In this document: one piece after another, positions 10,235 to 17,150 of the stretch
Layout: each line of letters begins with the position of its first letter
Position numbering within the stretch: position 1 is the first letter of the stretch
DNA from: Bacilli bacterium
Lineage (GTDB): Bacteria; Bacillota_I; Bacilli_A; RFN20; CAG-826
NCBI GenBank assembly: GCA_024695405.1
Contig: JAILIF010000067.1
Span: 1-32,296, forward strand
Direction: 5' to 3'
DNA length: 32,296 nt
Program-made: the position numbers and the translations under genes
Notes under the pieces: model-generated
What the model was told of the DNA's origin: nothing
Database searches by the model: none
Seen by the model: the letters and a program-made list of their open reading frames with translations, nothing else

Positions 10235-10323
10235 AAGGTGTGCTACAGCTACACCTAGTCGAGATTTAGCTTCCCTTTACTTGTCCTTATTTTACATGGG
10301 TGCTTATGCACTTTCAATTTTTT
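10235..10323 (+). ncRNA. Putative structured RNA, copy 2 (Abi-associated)
   Basis: Same hairpin GGTGT-GC-(TACA)-GC-T-ACACC at 10237-10255: the stem is unchanged, while the four loop bases and the bulge differ from copy 1. AGTCGAG and TCCTTA are conserved. It ends with hairpin GTGC-TTAT-GCAC (10300-10311) followed by a T run at 10318-10323, a plausible terminator. Stem conservation with loop change supports an RNA role. Confidence 0.5.
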
Positions 10324-10335
10324 AATAAAGAAATT

Positions 10336-10365
10336 TTAAAAATAAAAGACCACATTAGTGATCTT
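10336..10365 (-). terminator. Intrinsic terminator for the fic-side minus-strand transcript
   Basis: Read on the minus strand: AAGATCAC, loop TAAT, GTGGTCTT (10365 to 10346), one G-U pair, followed by TTTATTTTTAA. On the plus strand no T run follows, so it works for transcripts coming from fic. It lies about 135 bases past the fic stop, leaving a long 3' UTR or a separate small RNA. Confidence 0.7.
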
Positions 10366-10375
10366 GAACATTCAT

Positions 10376-10470
10376 ACTATATTGAGTTACTCATGCTCAT
10401 AGCTGGACCACCGCGGCTCGCTTATTGAGTAAAAACGAGGTTGGGGGCATTTCTGCCACTTTTGCATTTT
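10376..10470 (-). ncRNA. Putative pseudoknotted RNA between fic and its terminator
   Basis: Minus-strand order CTCG (10439-10436), TTACTCA (10432-10426), CGAG (10420-10417), TGAGTAA (10393-10387) gives interleaved pairing A-B-A'-B', an H-type pseudoknot. The stretch CGAGCCGCGGTGGTCCAGC is markedly GC-rich against an AT-rich background. It is followed by the minus-strand terminator. Because arms are symmetric, a plus-strand RNA is also possible. No known RNA family was recognised. It may be the 3' UTR of fic or an independent RNA. Confidence 0.4.
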
Positions 10471-10499
10471 TAGTTTACCATTTTTTTAGAAAATATTCA

Positions 10500-11213
10500 T
10501 TACTCTTTTATATCTTTAATGGTTTTGATTTTTTCTGCCGTATGGTTTTGATACGAATATTTGTCTACATGATAACCATTAATTGTTTCGTATCTGTTTG
10601 TAGAAAGATTTTTAATTGTGGTGCAGTCTGCAATTATTCCGAATAAATATTCTGGTTTACTGGCGCTGTAAAGAGATGCTAAAACTAAAGCGTTTCTAAA
10701 ATATTTAGCGTTCTTGCCTAGAAATTCTATATTAATGTGAACTCCTATTGTTTTAAGTAGGAAGTATAAAAACAAAGCAACCGATCTTGTATTTCCTTCT
10801 CTGAAGCAGTGGATTTGCCATAGTTCTTGGACAATAGAACAAACATTATTGATTTTTTCTTTATTGCTTAGTGATTGCCAAACAATGCCTTTAAATTTAT
10901 TTTCTAGATTATTCGTTTCTTTTTCAATGTAGTCAAAAGGTGTGTAATCTACTGAACATCCATTTAATATTGGTTCTTTTTTGTACATAGTAATTTTTCT
11001 AAATTCACCCGCCCAATCAAAAATAGACGAAAAAAGAAAACTATGAATTTTTTGTATATCAAAAACACTTTTAATGTTTAGGCCCTCTTTTCTTAGCCTA
11101 ATCATTCTTAAAGGAACAACATCTTCTTCGAGCTTATTTAGTGCTTCAGAATCTTTTATATCCTTTTTGTTAATGAGTACGTCTACATCTGGATATAAAT
11201 ATGGGTCTCTCAT
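10500..11213 (-). CDS. Fic-domain AMP/NMP-transferase-like toxin
   Basis: 237 residues. The Fic signature HCFREGNTR (residues 135-143) fits HxFx(D/E)GNGR/NTR with catalytic His and phosphate-binding loop intact; IHSFLFSSIFDWAGEFR (about 56-72) is the usual N-terminal Fic helix block. Fic enzymes transfer AMP or other NMPs, or phosphate for Doc, to proteins and are often toxins. Its start overlaps the upstream RelB/DinJ-type gene by ATGA, so the two are translated together. TNNLEN at 100-105 fits the Fic inhibitory pattern (S/T)xxxE(G/N), but lies inside the core and may be chance. The target is unknown. Confidence 0.88.
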   Translation of the reverse strand: MRDPYLYPDVDVLINKKDIKDSEALNKLEEDVVPLRMIRLRKEGLNIKSVFDIQKIHSFLFSSIFDWAGEFRKITMYKKEPILNGCSVDYTPFDYIEKETNNLENKFKGIVWQSLSNKEKINNVCSIVQELWQIHCFREGNTRSVALFLYFLLKTIGVHINIEFLGKNAKYFRNALVLASLYSASKPEYLFGIIADCTTIKNLSTNRYETINGYHVDKYSYQNHTAEKIKTIKDIKE

Positions 11214-11527
11214 ACATTATGTAACCTCATAATAGCAAATTCTGCTGTTTCAAAATCGATAATCCCATCGTCATATAGTCTCATAATTTGTTTAGCTTTT
11301 TCACTAGGCTTTCCAGCATCAACAGAACTTACATTTTCTGCAAAAGCAACAAGATCTTCTTTTTCAGGTAAAACTAAATCAAAAGGCATCCCTTTTCTTA
11401 AAGAAACCTGATTTAAAAACATTGTTATTGCATAACTTGTTGTTATACCAAGTTTGCTGAATATGTAATCACATTCAGCTTTAGTTTCTGGAGATATTCT
11501 TGTGTGTACGATTTCTGTTTTTTGCAT
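11210..11527 (-). CDS. RelB/DinJ-family antitoxin
   Basis: 105 residues. MQKTEIVHTRISPETKAECD and GITTSYAITMFLNQVSLRKG (residues 1-50) match the RHH-like DNA-binding N terminus of RelB/DinJ, and GMPFDLVLP is the typical DinJ sequence after it. The open frame extends nine codons upstream, but GAGGAAAA lies at the right distance before the ATG at 11527. Usual partners of this family are RelE/YafQ RNases; here the coupled downstream gene is Fic. The C-terminal helix region (MRLYDDGIIDFETAEFAI) would be the toxin-binding part by analogy. It probably binds the TTGTAT-N10-ATACAA repeat upstream. Confidence 0.85.
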   Translation of the reverse strand: MQKTEIVHTRISPETKAECDYIFSKLGITTSYAITMFLNQVSLRKGMPFDLVLPEKEDLVAFAENVSSVDAGKPSEKAKQIMRLYDDGIIDFETAEFAIMRLHNV

Positions 11528-11545
11528 ATATTTTCCTCGTTCATA

Positions 11546-11567
11546 TTGTATCACAAAAGTTATACAA
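11546..11567 (-). promoter_or_regulatory. Inverted repeat upstream of the antitoxin-fic operon
   Basis: TTGTAT-N10-ATACAA, a perfect 6-base inverted repeat 19 bases before the antitoxin start. Its proximal arm overlaps a -10-like TACAAT on the minus strand. This is the expected place for an autorepression operator. No clear -35 is seen. Confidence 0.45.
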
Positions 11568-11642
11568 AAATATAATTTTTTGAGAAAATATCAAAATTAT
11601 TGTTAACAAAAATAAATTTAATTCACTCTTTTATCGTATCTA

Positions 11643-11673
11643 TTGTTTTTTATATCGGTTAGTCTATACTAAC
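11643..11673 (+). promoter_or_regulatory. TetR promoter with operator GTTAGT-CTAT-ACTAAC
   Basis: TTGTTT (11643-11648), 16 bases, TATACT (11665-11670) forms the promoter. The -10 lies inside a perfect 16-base palindrome GTTAGTCTATACTAAC at 11658-11673, so bound repressor would block RNA polymerase. The same palindrome, differing only in one of the four central bases, occurs before oppA at 17133-17148. AAAGGAAAGG precedes the TetR ATG. Confidence 0.75.
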
Positions 11674-11707
11674 TCATGTTTACAGTGTTAACAAAGGAAA
11701 GGCGAAT

Positions 11708-12298
11708 ATGACTACAAAAGAAGCGATTATAAAAGTAGCAGAGAAACAATTTATTCTTAATGGCTATGAAGATACAACACTTAGAAAAATAGCGGCCAAA
11801 TGTAATATAACTGCAACAGCTATATATAGACATTACAAGGATAAAGAAGAGATTTTTCAAAGTGTTATTAGACCTTTTTTGGATAAAGTAAAATCTGAAG
11901 CTTCTAAAATTGAAAATGATGATTATGAACTTCTTAATAGAGGAAGCGTTGAAGAGATGTGGAAGAGCGAAGAAGATAATAACTATTATTTTGAATTACT
12001 CTTTAAAGAACATCGAGACATCGCTTTATTAGTGATTAAAGAAAGAAGAGAGTGGCTTAAAAATCTTTTCGTTGATATCGAATATTCATGCACTAATAGA
12101 TATTTGAAGAAGATGAAAGAACTCGGTTACAAGATTAACGAAGTCGATGAATGTAGTTTTAAAACAATCCTTGAAAGTTATTTGGATGCTTATTTTCATA
12201 TTCTAGAGATGAAACTAAGTGACGAAGAAGCGTTTAACATTTGCAAAACAATTAGTAATTTCTATCGAGCAGGATTTAGAAATTTATTAGGTTTTTAG
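11708..12298 (+). CDS. TetR-family repressor
   Basis: 196 residues, normal TetR size. The N-terminal helix-turn-helix is clear (AEKQFILNGYEDTTLRKIAA followed by CNITATAIYRHYKDKEEIF, residues 11-50). The C-terminal ligand domain is variable and not assignable to a ligand. It stands 8 bases ahead of two ABC exporter genes and behind a palindrome of TetR type, so it most likely represses its own operon and is relieved by a substrate of the exporter. The matching palindrome at oppA suggests it also controls the peptide-import operon. Confidence 0.9.
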   Translation: MTTKEAIIKVAEKQFILNGYEDTTLRKIAAKCNITATAIYRHYKDKEEIFQSVIRPFLDKVKSEASKIENDDYELLNRGSVEEMWKSEEDNNYYFELLFKEHRDIALLVIKERREWLKNLFVDIEYSCTNRYLKKMKELGYKINEVDECSFKTILESYLDAYFHILEMKLSDEEAFNICKTISNFYRAGFRNLLGF

Positions 12299-12306
12299 GA
12301 GGTTAT

Positions 12307-14052
12307 ATGAAAAAAAGAGGATTTTTATCAATTCTTTTAGATTATGCCGGAGATAAAAAGAAATATTACACAGTGAGTATTACTGCAGCAATCATTTCGG
12401 TAGCTGCGGGTATTATTCCTTTTTATTTCATTGCGGACATAATCACAAAGCTTATTGATCATAATGAAGTATTTAATGATTATGTGTTCGATATAATCAT
12501 GATATTAGTATTATTCCTTATTAAAGGATTATTCCATGTATTATCCACTTCTTTATCACACATTGCTGCTTTCCAAACTATTAAGGGAGTTAGAAAAAGA
12601 GCAACTGATTCATTAGCATTAGCATCTTTAGGTGATGTTAAAAGTGAAAACTCAGGAAGTTTAAAAAATACATTATGTGAAAGAATAGACTCTACTGAGA
12701 CAACATTAGCGCATATCATCCCAGAAGTATCATCTAGTGTTCTTTGTTTCTTAGGTACATTTGTATACTTAATGATTCTAGACTGGAGAATGGGCTTATT
12801 CTCATTAATACCAGTAGTGATTGGTGTTATCTCATACGGTACTATGACTATTGGATATGAAAAATACTATAAAGACTGTATTGAAAAAACTAAGGTACTT
12901 AATGACACTGCAGTTGAATACATTAACGGTATTGAAGTAATCAAAGCTTTTGGTAAGAGTGAATCATCTTATGAAAAATTTGAAAAAGCAGCGAAAGAAG
13001 GTGCATCCTGTTACGTTAACTGGATGAGAAACTGTAATATCTCATTTACCGCTGCTATGTCAGTAGCACCTTACACATTACTCGCTATCTTACCTTTAGG
13101 AGGAATACTTTTCTTTAACAATCTTATCCCTCTAAATACATTTGTTATCTGTGTACTTATGTCTATTGGACTTATTTCACCATTAATTAATGCGATGGGA
13201 CACGCTGATGATATATCTAAAGCACAAGTAATTTTTAAAGAAATAGATAGAATTGTTTCTATTAAGAGACTTAGTAGACCAACTGTCTCTAAGGCTCAAC
13301 CAAAAGATTCAAGTATTTCTATTAAAGACGTATCTTTTGGTTACAAGGACGAAGAAGTATTACATGATATTAATTTAGATATTAAAGCAAATAGCCAAGT
13401 GGCGTTTGTTGGACCTAGTGGAGCGGGTAAATCCACAATAGCCAAATTAATCGCTTCCTTATGGGATCCTAATAAAGGAGATATCTATATTGGTGGAGTT
13501 AATATAAAGGACTTAACTTTAGAAGACTATAACAAATATGTTTCATATGTCTCACAAAGTAACTATTTATTTAATGTCTCTATTATGGAAAACATTAGAA
13601 TGGGTAATTTATCCGCGAGTGATGAAGAAGTAATAGAAATATGTAAGAAGTGTGGTGTTCATGATTTCATTATGAATTTAGAAAATGGATACGACACTGT
13701 AGTTGGAGATAGTGGTTCTCACCTTTCTGGAGGAGAAAGACAAAGAATATCTATCGCAAGAGCGATGATGAAAAACTCTAAGATAGTAATTCTTGATGAA
13801 GCTACTGCATATACCGATCCAGAAAATGAATCAATCATCCAAAAGTCTTTAGCGGAATTAGTTAAAGATAAAACAGTTATTGTTATCGCACATAGATTAT
13901 CAACAATCATCAATAGTGATGACATTATCTTAGTTAATAATGGTGTTATTGAAGCACATGGAAAACATAAAGAATTATTAGCTAAGTCACCTTTATATAA
14001 GAGTATGTGGAACGCACATATCCAAGCAAAGGATGGTGATATAAATGATTAA
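12307..14052 (+). CDS. ABC exporter half-transporter (TM + ATPase), subunit 1
   Basis: 581 residues: a six-helix exporter-type membrane domain (about 1-320) fused to an ATPase. Walker A GPSGAGKST (369-377), signature LSGGERQR (473-480), Walker B IVILDEAT with catalytic Glu (about 493-500), and IAHRLST with the switch His are all present, so it should hydrolyse ATP. Phrases such as DEATAYTDPENE are common in paired exporters of gut Bacillota. The next gene overlaps by 8 bases and is a second half-transporter, so a heterodimer is likely. It follows TetR by 8 bases with an AGGAGG-like site. The substrate is unknown: drug, peptide or siderophore-like compounds are all possible. Confidence 0.9.
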   Translation: MKKRGFLSILLDYAGDKKKYYTVSITAAIISVAAGIIPFYFIADIITKLIDHNEVFNDYVFDIIMILVLFLIKGLFHVLSTSLSHIAAFQTIKGVRKRATDSLALASLGDVKSENSGSLKNTLCERIDSTETTLAHIIPEVSSSVLCFLGTFVYLMILDWRMGLFSLIPVVIGVISYGTMTIGYEKYYKDCIEKTKVLNDTAVEYINGIEVIKAFGKSESSYEKFEKAAKEGASCYVNWMRNCNISFTAAMSVAPYTLLAILPLGGILFFNNLIPLNTFVICVLMSIGLISPLINAMGHADDISKAQVIFKEIDRIVSIKRLSRPTVSKAQPKDSSISIKDVSFGYKDEEVLHDINLDIKANSQVAFVGPSGAGKSTIAKLIASLWDPNKGDIYIGGVNIKDLTLEDYNKYVSYVSQSNYLFNVSIMENIRMGNLSASDEEVIEICKKCGVHDFIMNLENGYDTVVGDSGSHLSGGERQRISIARAMMKNSKIVILDEATAYTDPENESIIQKSLAELVKDKTVIVIAHRLSTIINSDDIILVNNGVIEAHGKHKELLAKSPLYKSMWNAHIQAKDGDIND

Positions 14053-15775
14053 GATGTTAAAGATGTTCTTTGGTTTTTGTAATAAGAAAAGAAAAAGACA
14101 GTTCTATCTAGCTATTGTATTAACAATTATCATGGGTATTTGTGAAGCCACAAAATTACCTGCGATATGGTATTTATTTAAGAATATATTTGAAGGTACA
14201 TTCTCTTTAACAGTAGTGTTACATTCCTTCTTAATTATGCTTATCCCTTTAATGATAAGTATGGTATGTAGATACGCATCCACAATGCTTCAATGTGATG
14301 GTGGATATGGTTCAACTTGTGAAAAACGTATTGAGATAGCGGAACATTTAAGATATGTACCTATGGGATATTTCAATAATAACTCATTAGGATATATCAC
14401 TAGTGTCACAACTAACTCAATGGAACAACTAAGTGATATCGCTACTAGAGTAGTTATGTTAGTCACTACAGGATTAATTAACACAATTATTGTTGTAATT
14501 GTGTTATTCTTCTTTGATTATAGAATTGGCTTAGTAGCATTAGGTGGTGTACTCATCTTTATGGCGTTTAACACAATTATTAAATCTATGGGTAAGAAGT
14601 TTGCTCCTAAAAAAGAAAAAGCAGACTTAGGAATCTTATCTAATACATTAGATTATGTTTTAGGTATTTCAGAAGTTAAATCATATAACTTATATGGAAA
14701 ATACTCTAAGAGATTAGATGATGCGAATGAATATGGTAGAAAGGTATATCAAAAAGTTGAATTAAGTATGATACCTGTTCAAACTATTCAAACATATATC
14801 ACTAGATTAATTGGTGTAGCGATGACCATTGTAGCTATCTTACTTTGCATTAAAGGCGAAAATGATTTAGCTACAACAATGACAGTAATTATTGGTAGTT
14901 ATGTTATTTACGCTAGCTTAGACGCTATGGGTACATTTAATGCATTAAGTAAGATAGTGGAACGCTGCGTTACTAGAGCTAATGAAATATTAGCTATACC
15001 TACAATGAATATTTCAGGTGAACAATATAAAACTAAATCATCTGATATTGAGTTTAAAAATGTATCTTTCTCTTATGATAAGAAAACAATTATTGATAAT
15101 GTTTCATTAAAGATTAAGAGTAATTCTAAAGTAGCGTTTGTTGGTCCTAGTGGAAGTGGTAAAACCACAATATGTCATTTAATGGCGAGATTCTGGGATG
15201 TTCAAAAAGGTAGTGTTCTACTTGATGGAAAAGATGTTAAAGACTATAACATCGATTCATTAATGGAAAACTTCACATTTGTATTCCAGAATGTATATCT
15301 ATTTAATGACTCTATAGTTAATAACTTAAGAATGGCGAAAGAAAACGCTAGTGAAGAAGAAATAAATAACGCTCTTAAACTAGCATGTTGTGACTTTGTA
15401 TATGATTTACCTAAAGGAGTAAACACTATTATAGGTGAAGGTGGTTCTACTTTATCAGGAGGAGAACTACAAAGACTTTCTATCGCTAGAGCAATTCTTA
15501 AAGATAGCAAGATAGTTATATTAGATGAAGCTACCGCTAACGTAGATCCAGAAAATGAAGAGAAGTTAATGGAAGCTATTGATCACTTAACTAAGAATAA
15601 GACAGTTATTATGATTGCACATAGACTTAAAACAGTTAGAGATTGTGACAATATCTTTGTTATAGATGAAGGTAAGATTGTTCAATCTGGTAAACATGAT
15701 AAGTTAATGGAAGAAGATGGCATCTATAAACGTTTCGTATTAGATAGAAAAGACGCTGTTAGTTGGAAGATATAA
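14045..15775 (+). CDS. ABC exporter half-transporter (TM + ATPase), subunit 2
   Basis: 576 residues with the same plan as the preceding gene: membrane domain to about residue 320, Walker A GPSGSGKTT (367-375), signature LSGGELQR, Walker B IVILDEAT with catalytic Glu, and IAHRLKTV. Both ATP sites of the predicted heterodimer therefore look canonical, unlike many heterodimeric exporters where one site is degenerate. The start lies inside the end of subunit 1. A strong terminator follows 18 bases after the stop, closing the TetR-exporter operon. Confidence 0.9.
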   Translation: MIKMLKMFFGFCNKKRKRQFYLAIVLTIIMGICEATKLPAIWYLFKNIFEGTFSLTVVLHSFLIMLIPLMISMVCRYASTMLQCDGGYGSTCEKRIEIAEHLRYVPMGYFNNNSLGYITSVTTNSMEQLSDIATRVVMLVTTGLINTIIVVIVLFFFDYRIGLVALGGVLIFMAFNTIIKSMGKKFAPKKEKADLGILSNTLDYVLGISEVKSYNLYGKYSKRLDDANEYGRKVYQKVELSMIPVQTIQTYITRLIGVAMTIVAILLCIKGENDLATTMTVIIGSYVIYASLDAMGTFNALSKIVERCVTRANEILAIPTMNISGEQYKTKSSDIEFKNVSFSYDKKTIIDNVSLKIKSNSKVAFVGPSGSGKTTICHLMARFWDVQKGSVLLDGKDVKDYNIDSLMENFTFVFQNVYLFNDSIVNNLRMAKENASEEEINNALKLACCDFVYDLPKGVNTIIGEGGSTLSGGELQRLSIARAILKDSKIVILDEATANVDPENEEKLMEAIDHLTKNKTVIMIAHRLKTVRDCDNIFVIDEGKIVQSGKHDKLMEEDGIYKRFVLDRKDAVSWKI

Positions 15776-15792
15776 TTCTTACTAGTAAATTA

Positions 15793-15826
15793 GCCTTTGG
15801 GAGATTATAGTCCTAAAGGCTTTTTT
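15793..15826 (+). terminator. Intrinsic terminator of the TetR-ABC exporter operon
   Basis: GCCTTTGGGA (15793-15802), 8-base loop, TCCTAAAGGC (15811-15820) with one G-U pair, then T6 (15821-15826). This is the clearest terminator in the window. Confidence 0.9.
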
Positions 15827-15869
15827 CATGCTTATATTTTTTTCTATACAAAGATAATGTTTAAAATAT

Positions 15870-15904
15870 TAGACATTAAATCCACTTTAGCCTATAATAT
15901 AGGC
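15870..15904 (+). promoter_or_regulatory. Leaderless promoter and operator of the DUF3791/DUF3990 operon
   Basis: TAGACA (15870-15875), 17 bases, TATAAT (15893-15898): near-consensus sigma-A promoter. The expected start of transcription falls at about 15905, the A of the HTH gene's ATG, leaving no room for a ribosome site. The -10 is centred in a perfect 15-base palindrome GCCTATAATATAGGC (15890-15904), a likely operator for the encoded HTH protein. Confidence 0.7.
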
Positions 15905-16354
15905 ATGGAAAATAAATTAGAAATTGGTAAGAAACTTAAAAACAAAAGACTGCAACTTAATTTAAGAATGGATGATGTTGCCAAACAAGTAGGCATTACT
16001 AGATCAACATTATGGTCAATCGAGAATGGTAATGGCCATTATACAATCGATACTCTTCTTAAGTTATTGAATGTTTTAAATATGTCTATTAGTTTAGATA
16101 AGCAAGAAGAGAAAACTAGAATAAGAGCTACTAGGACTAACACTGTATTAGACAAAAAAATTAATAGATTCATCATCATGTGTGTTGAACAATACGCTGC
16201 CAGTGTAAATAAAAGCAGTGGTATAACCTATAACGAGCTTAATGAAGCAGGGATTATTGATGAGCTAAAAGAAGACTATGAAGATATGCACGGCATGTCT
16301 ACATACTCGATAAACGAATATATAAATAAAAGGTTATTAGGAGCTACAGTATGA
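15905..16354 (+). CDS. XRE-type HTH protein fused to a DUF3791-like domain (candidate antitoxin/regulator)
   Basis: 149 residues from ATG 15905. The frame extends 36 codons further upstream, but that part crosses the terminator and promoter and is not coding-like. Residues 7-62 form an XRE/Cro-type helix-turn-helix (IGKKLKNKRLQLNLRMDDVA, GITRSTLWSIENG). Residues about 85-145 (INRFIIMCVEQYA..., DYEDMHGMSTYSINEYI) resemble DUF3791, a small domain usually encoded alone next to DUF3990. The DUF3791 match is from pattern memory and needs a profile search. It overlaps the DUF3990 gene by ATGA and probably binds the palindrome over its own promoter. The transcript appears leaderless. Confidence 0.8.
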   Translation: MENKLEIGKKLKNKRLQLNLRMDDVAKQVGITRSTLWSIENGNGHYTIDTLLKLLNVLNMSISLDKQEEKTRIRATRTNTVLDKKINRFIIMCVEQYAASVNKSSGITYNELNEAGIIDELKEDYEDMHGMSTYSINEYINKRLLGATV

Positions 16355-16833
16355 TTTTATATCATGGATCTGATGTTGAAGTTAAGAATCCAAAAATAAT
16401 TCAATCTGAAAAAGGTAGAGATTTTGGCTGTGCTTTCTATTTAACTCCAATAAAAGAGCAAGCAGAAAGAATGGCGAAAAGAAAACAAAGAATGAACAAA
16501 AGCAAATCTGCTGTTGTAAGTGTTTTTGATTTTGATGAAAAACAAAAAGTTAATTTTCGATGCAAGGAATTTAAGAATCCGGATTTAGATTGGCTAGATA
16601 TGATTATTAAATGTAGAACCGATGCTTCATTTAAGCATTCCTTCGATATTGTTGAAGGAAAGATAGCAGATGATTCAGTAGGTGAAACAGTTCTTTTTGT
16701 TATAAATGGAATAATTAAAAAAGAAGACGCAATTGAGAGACTAAAATTCCAAAAGATTAATTCTCAAATCGCTTTCTGCAGTGAAGAATCATTATGTCTT
16801 ATTCGTTTTCTTGAATGCTATGAGGTTAAATGA
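16351..16833 (+). CDS. DUF3990 protein, ADP-ribosyltransferase-like (candidate toxin)
   Basis: 160 residues. MILYHGSDVEV, the segment KGRDFGCAFYLT and, near the end, NSQIAFCSEESL are the three blocks of DUF3990. They read as an ADP-ribosyltransferase-type H-Y-E triad: His5, Tyr30 and Glu145/146. That DUF3990 has this fold is established by family comparison; activity here is inference. It sits between the HTH-DUF3791 gene and a small partner with ATGA overlaps on both sides, a layout seen in toxin-antitoxin operons. The target is unknown. Confidence 0.8.
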   Translation: MILYHGSDVEVKNPKIIQSEKGRDFGCAFYLTPIKEQAERMAKRKQRMNKSKSAVVSVFDFDEKQKVNFRCKEFKNPDLDWLDMIIKCRTDASFKHSFDIVEGKIADDSVGETVLFVINGIIKKEDAIERLKFQKINSQIAFCSEESLCLIRFLECYEVK

Positions 16834-17045
16834 TGGAGCACACTTTATCTAAAACAATCCTTATAGCGCAGACTATCGAACTAATTGCTAAAAAATATAA
16901 GTTAAGTATAGACGAAGCTAGAAATAACTTTTATTCCTCTAAAGTAATCGAAATGTTAGATGATGATGAAACAGGCTTATATGGTGAGTCTGCACTGTAT
17001 TTGTTATCTCTATACGAAAAAGTATTGCAACAAAGAGCATTATAA
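16830..17045 (+). CDS. Small DUF3791-like partner protein of the DUF3990 module
   Basis: 71 residues, acidic and helical in appearance: KTILIAQTIELIAKKYKLSI, then DEARNNFYSSKVIEMLDDDE, then LYGESALYLLSLYE. The pattern, a helix with a KY-x-(L/I)-S-x-(D/E)-A turn and an F-Y-x-S motif, is like small proteins encoded beside DUF3990 that are often filed under DUF3791. It starts in the DUF3990 stop (ATGA). It may be the direct neutraliser of DUF3990, with the HTH fusion acting as repressor; roles are inferred from context only. Confidence 0.65.
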   Translation: MMEHTLSKTILIAQTIELIAKKYKLSIDEARNNFYSSKVIEMLDDDETGLYGESALYLLSLYEKVLQQRAL

Positions 17046-17070
17046 AGATGCTTTAAAAAGATATTAAATT

Positions 17071-17087
17071 GGCCTTAAGGCCTTTTT
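17071..17087 (+). terminator. Terminator after the DUF3990 operon
   Basis: GGCC-TTAA-GGCC (17071-17082) followed by TTTTTATTT. Short stem but all GC; it stands 25 bases past the stop of the last gene. Confidence 0.6.
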
Positions 17088-17132
17088 ATTTATCGTTGGT
17101 TTTAAAAAACAAAACAAAAAAATTATATTTTA

Positions 17133-17148
17133 GTTAGTCTAAACTAAC
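17133..17148 (+). promoter_or_regulatory. TetR-type operator upstream of oppA
   Basis: GTTAGT-CTAA-ACTAAC, a perfect 6-base inverted repeat that matches the operator at 11658-11673 in both arms and in three of the four central bases. A -10-like TAAACT (17140-17145) lies inside it; no good -35 was seen. The TetR protein encoded at 11708 is the natural candidate to bind here. Confidence 0.75.
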
Positions 17149-17150
17149 TT

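Larger units (their letters stand above)
10109..10340 (+). repeat. Two tandem copies of a 118-bp element downstream of the Abi gene
   Basis: Copy 1 runs from 10109 and copy 2 from 10227; AAAATAAAAAGGTGTGC recurs at exactly 118 bases. The shared parts are GGTGTGC-N4-GC-N-ACACC, AGTCGAG, CTTTA and TCCTTA, while loops and links differ. The copies are thus old duplicates kept under structural constraint, not a recent copy. Copy 1 starts within the last codons of the Abi frame. Confidence 0.85.

Noticed and set aside
10109-10340. CRISPR array
   Set aside because: Only two copies, a long 118-base period, and no short identical repeats with unique spacers.
10425-10646. 73-residue plus-strand reading frame
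   Set aside because: It lies opposite fic and the pseudoknot region and shows no family likeness or ribosome site.
15797-15904. N-terminal extension of the HTH-DUF3791 gene
   Set aside because: This stretch contains the exporter terminator and the operon's promoter and operator.
7300-17045. TGA read as tryptophan (mycoplasma code)
   Set aside because: TGA ends several genes at ATGA overlaps and Trp is TGG throughout, so the standard code applies.
7248-17087. Island carried by an identifiable mobile element
   Set aside because: No integrase, transposase, tRNA, or long flanking direct repeats were found in the window.
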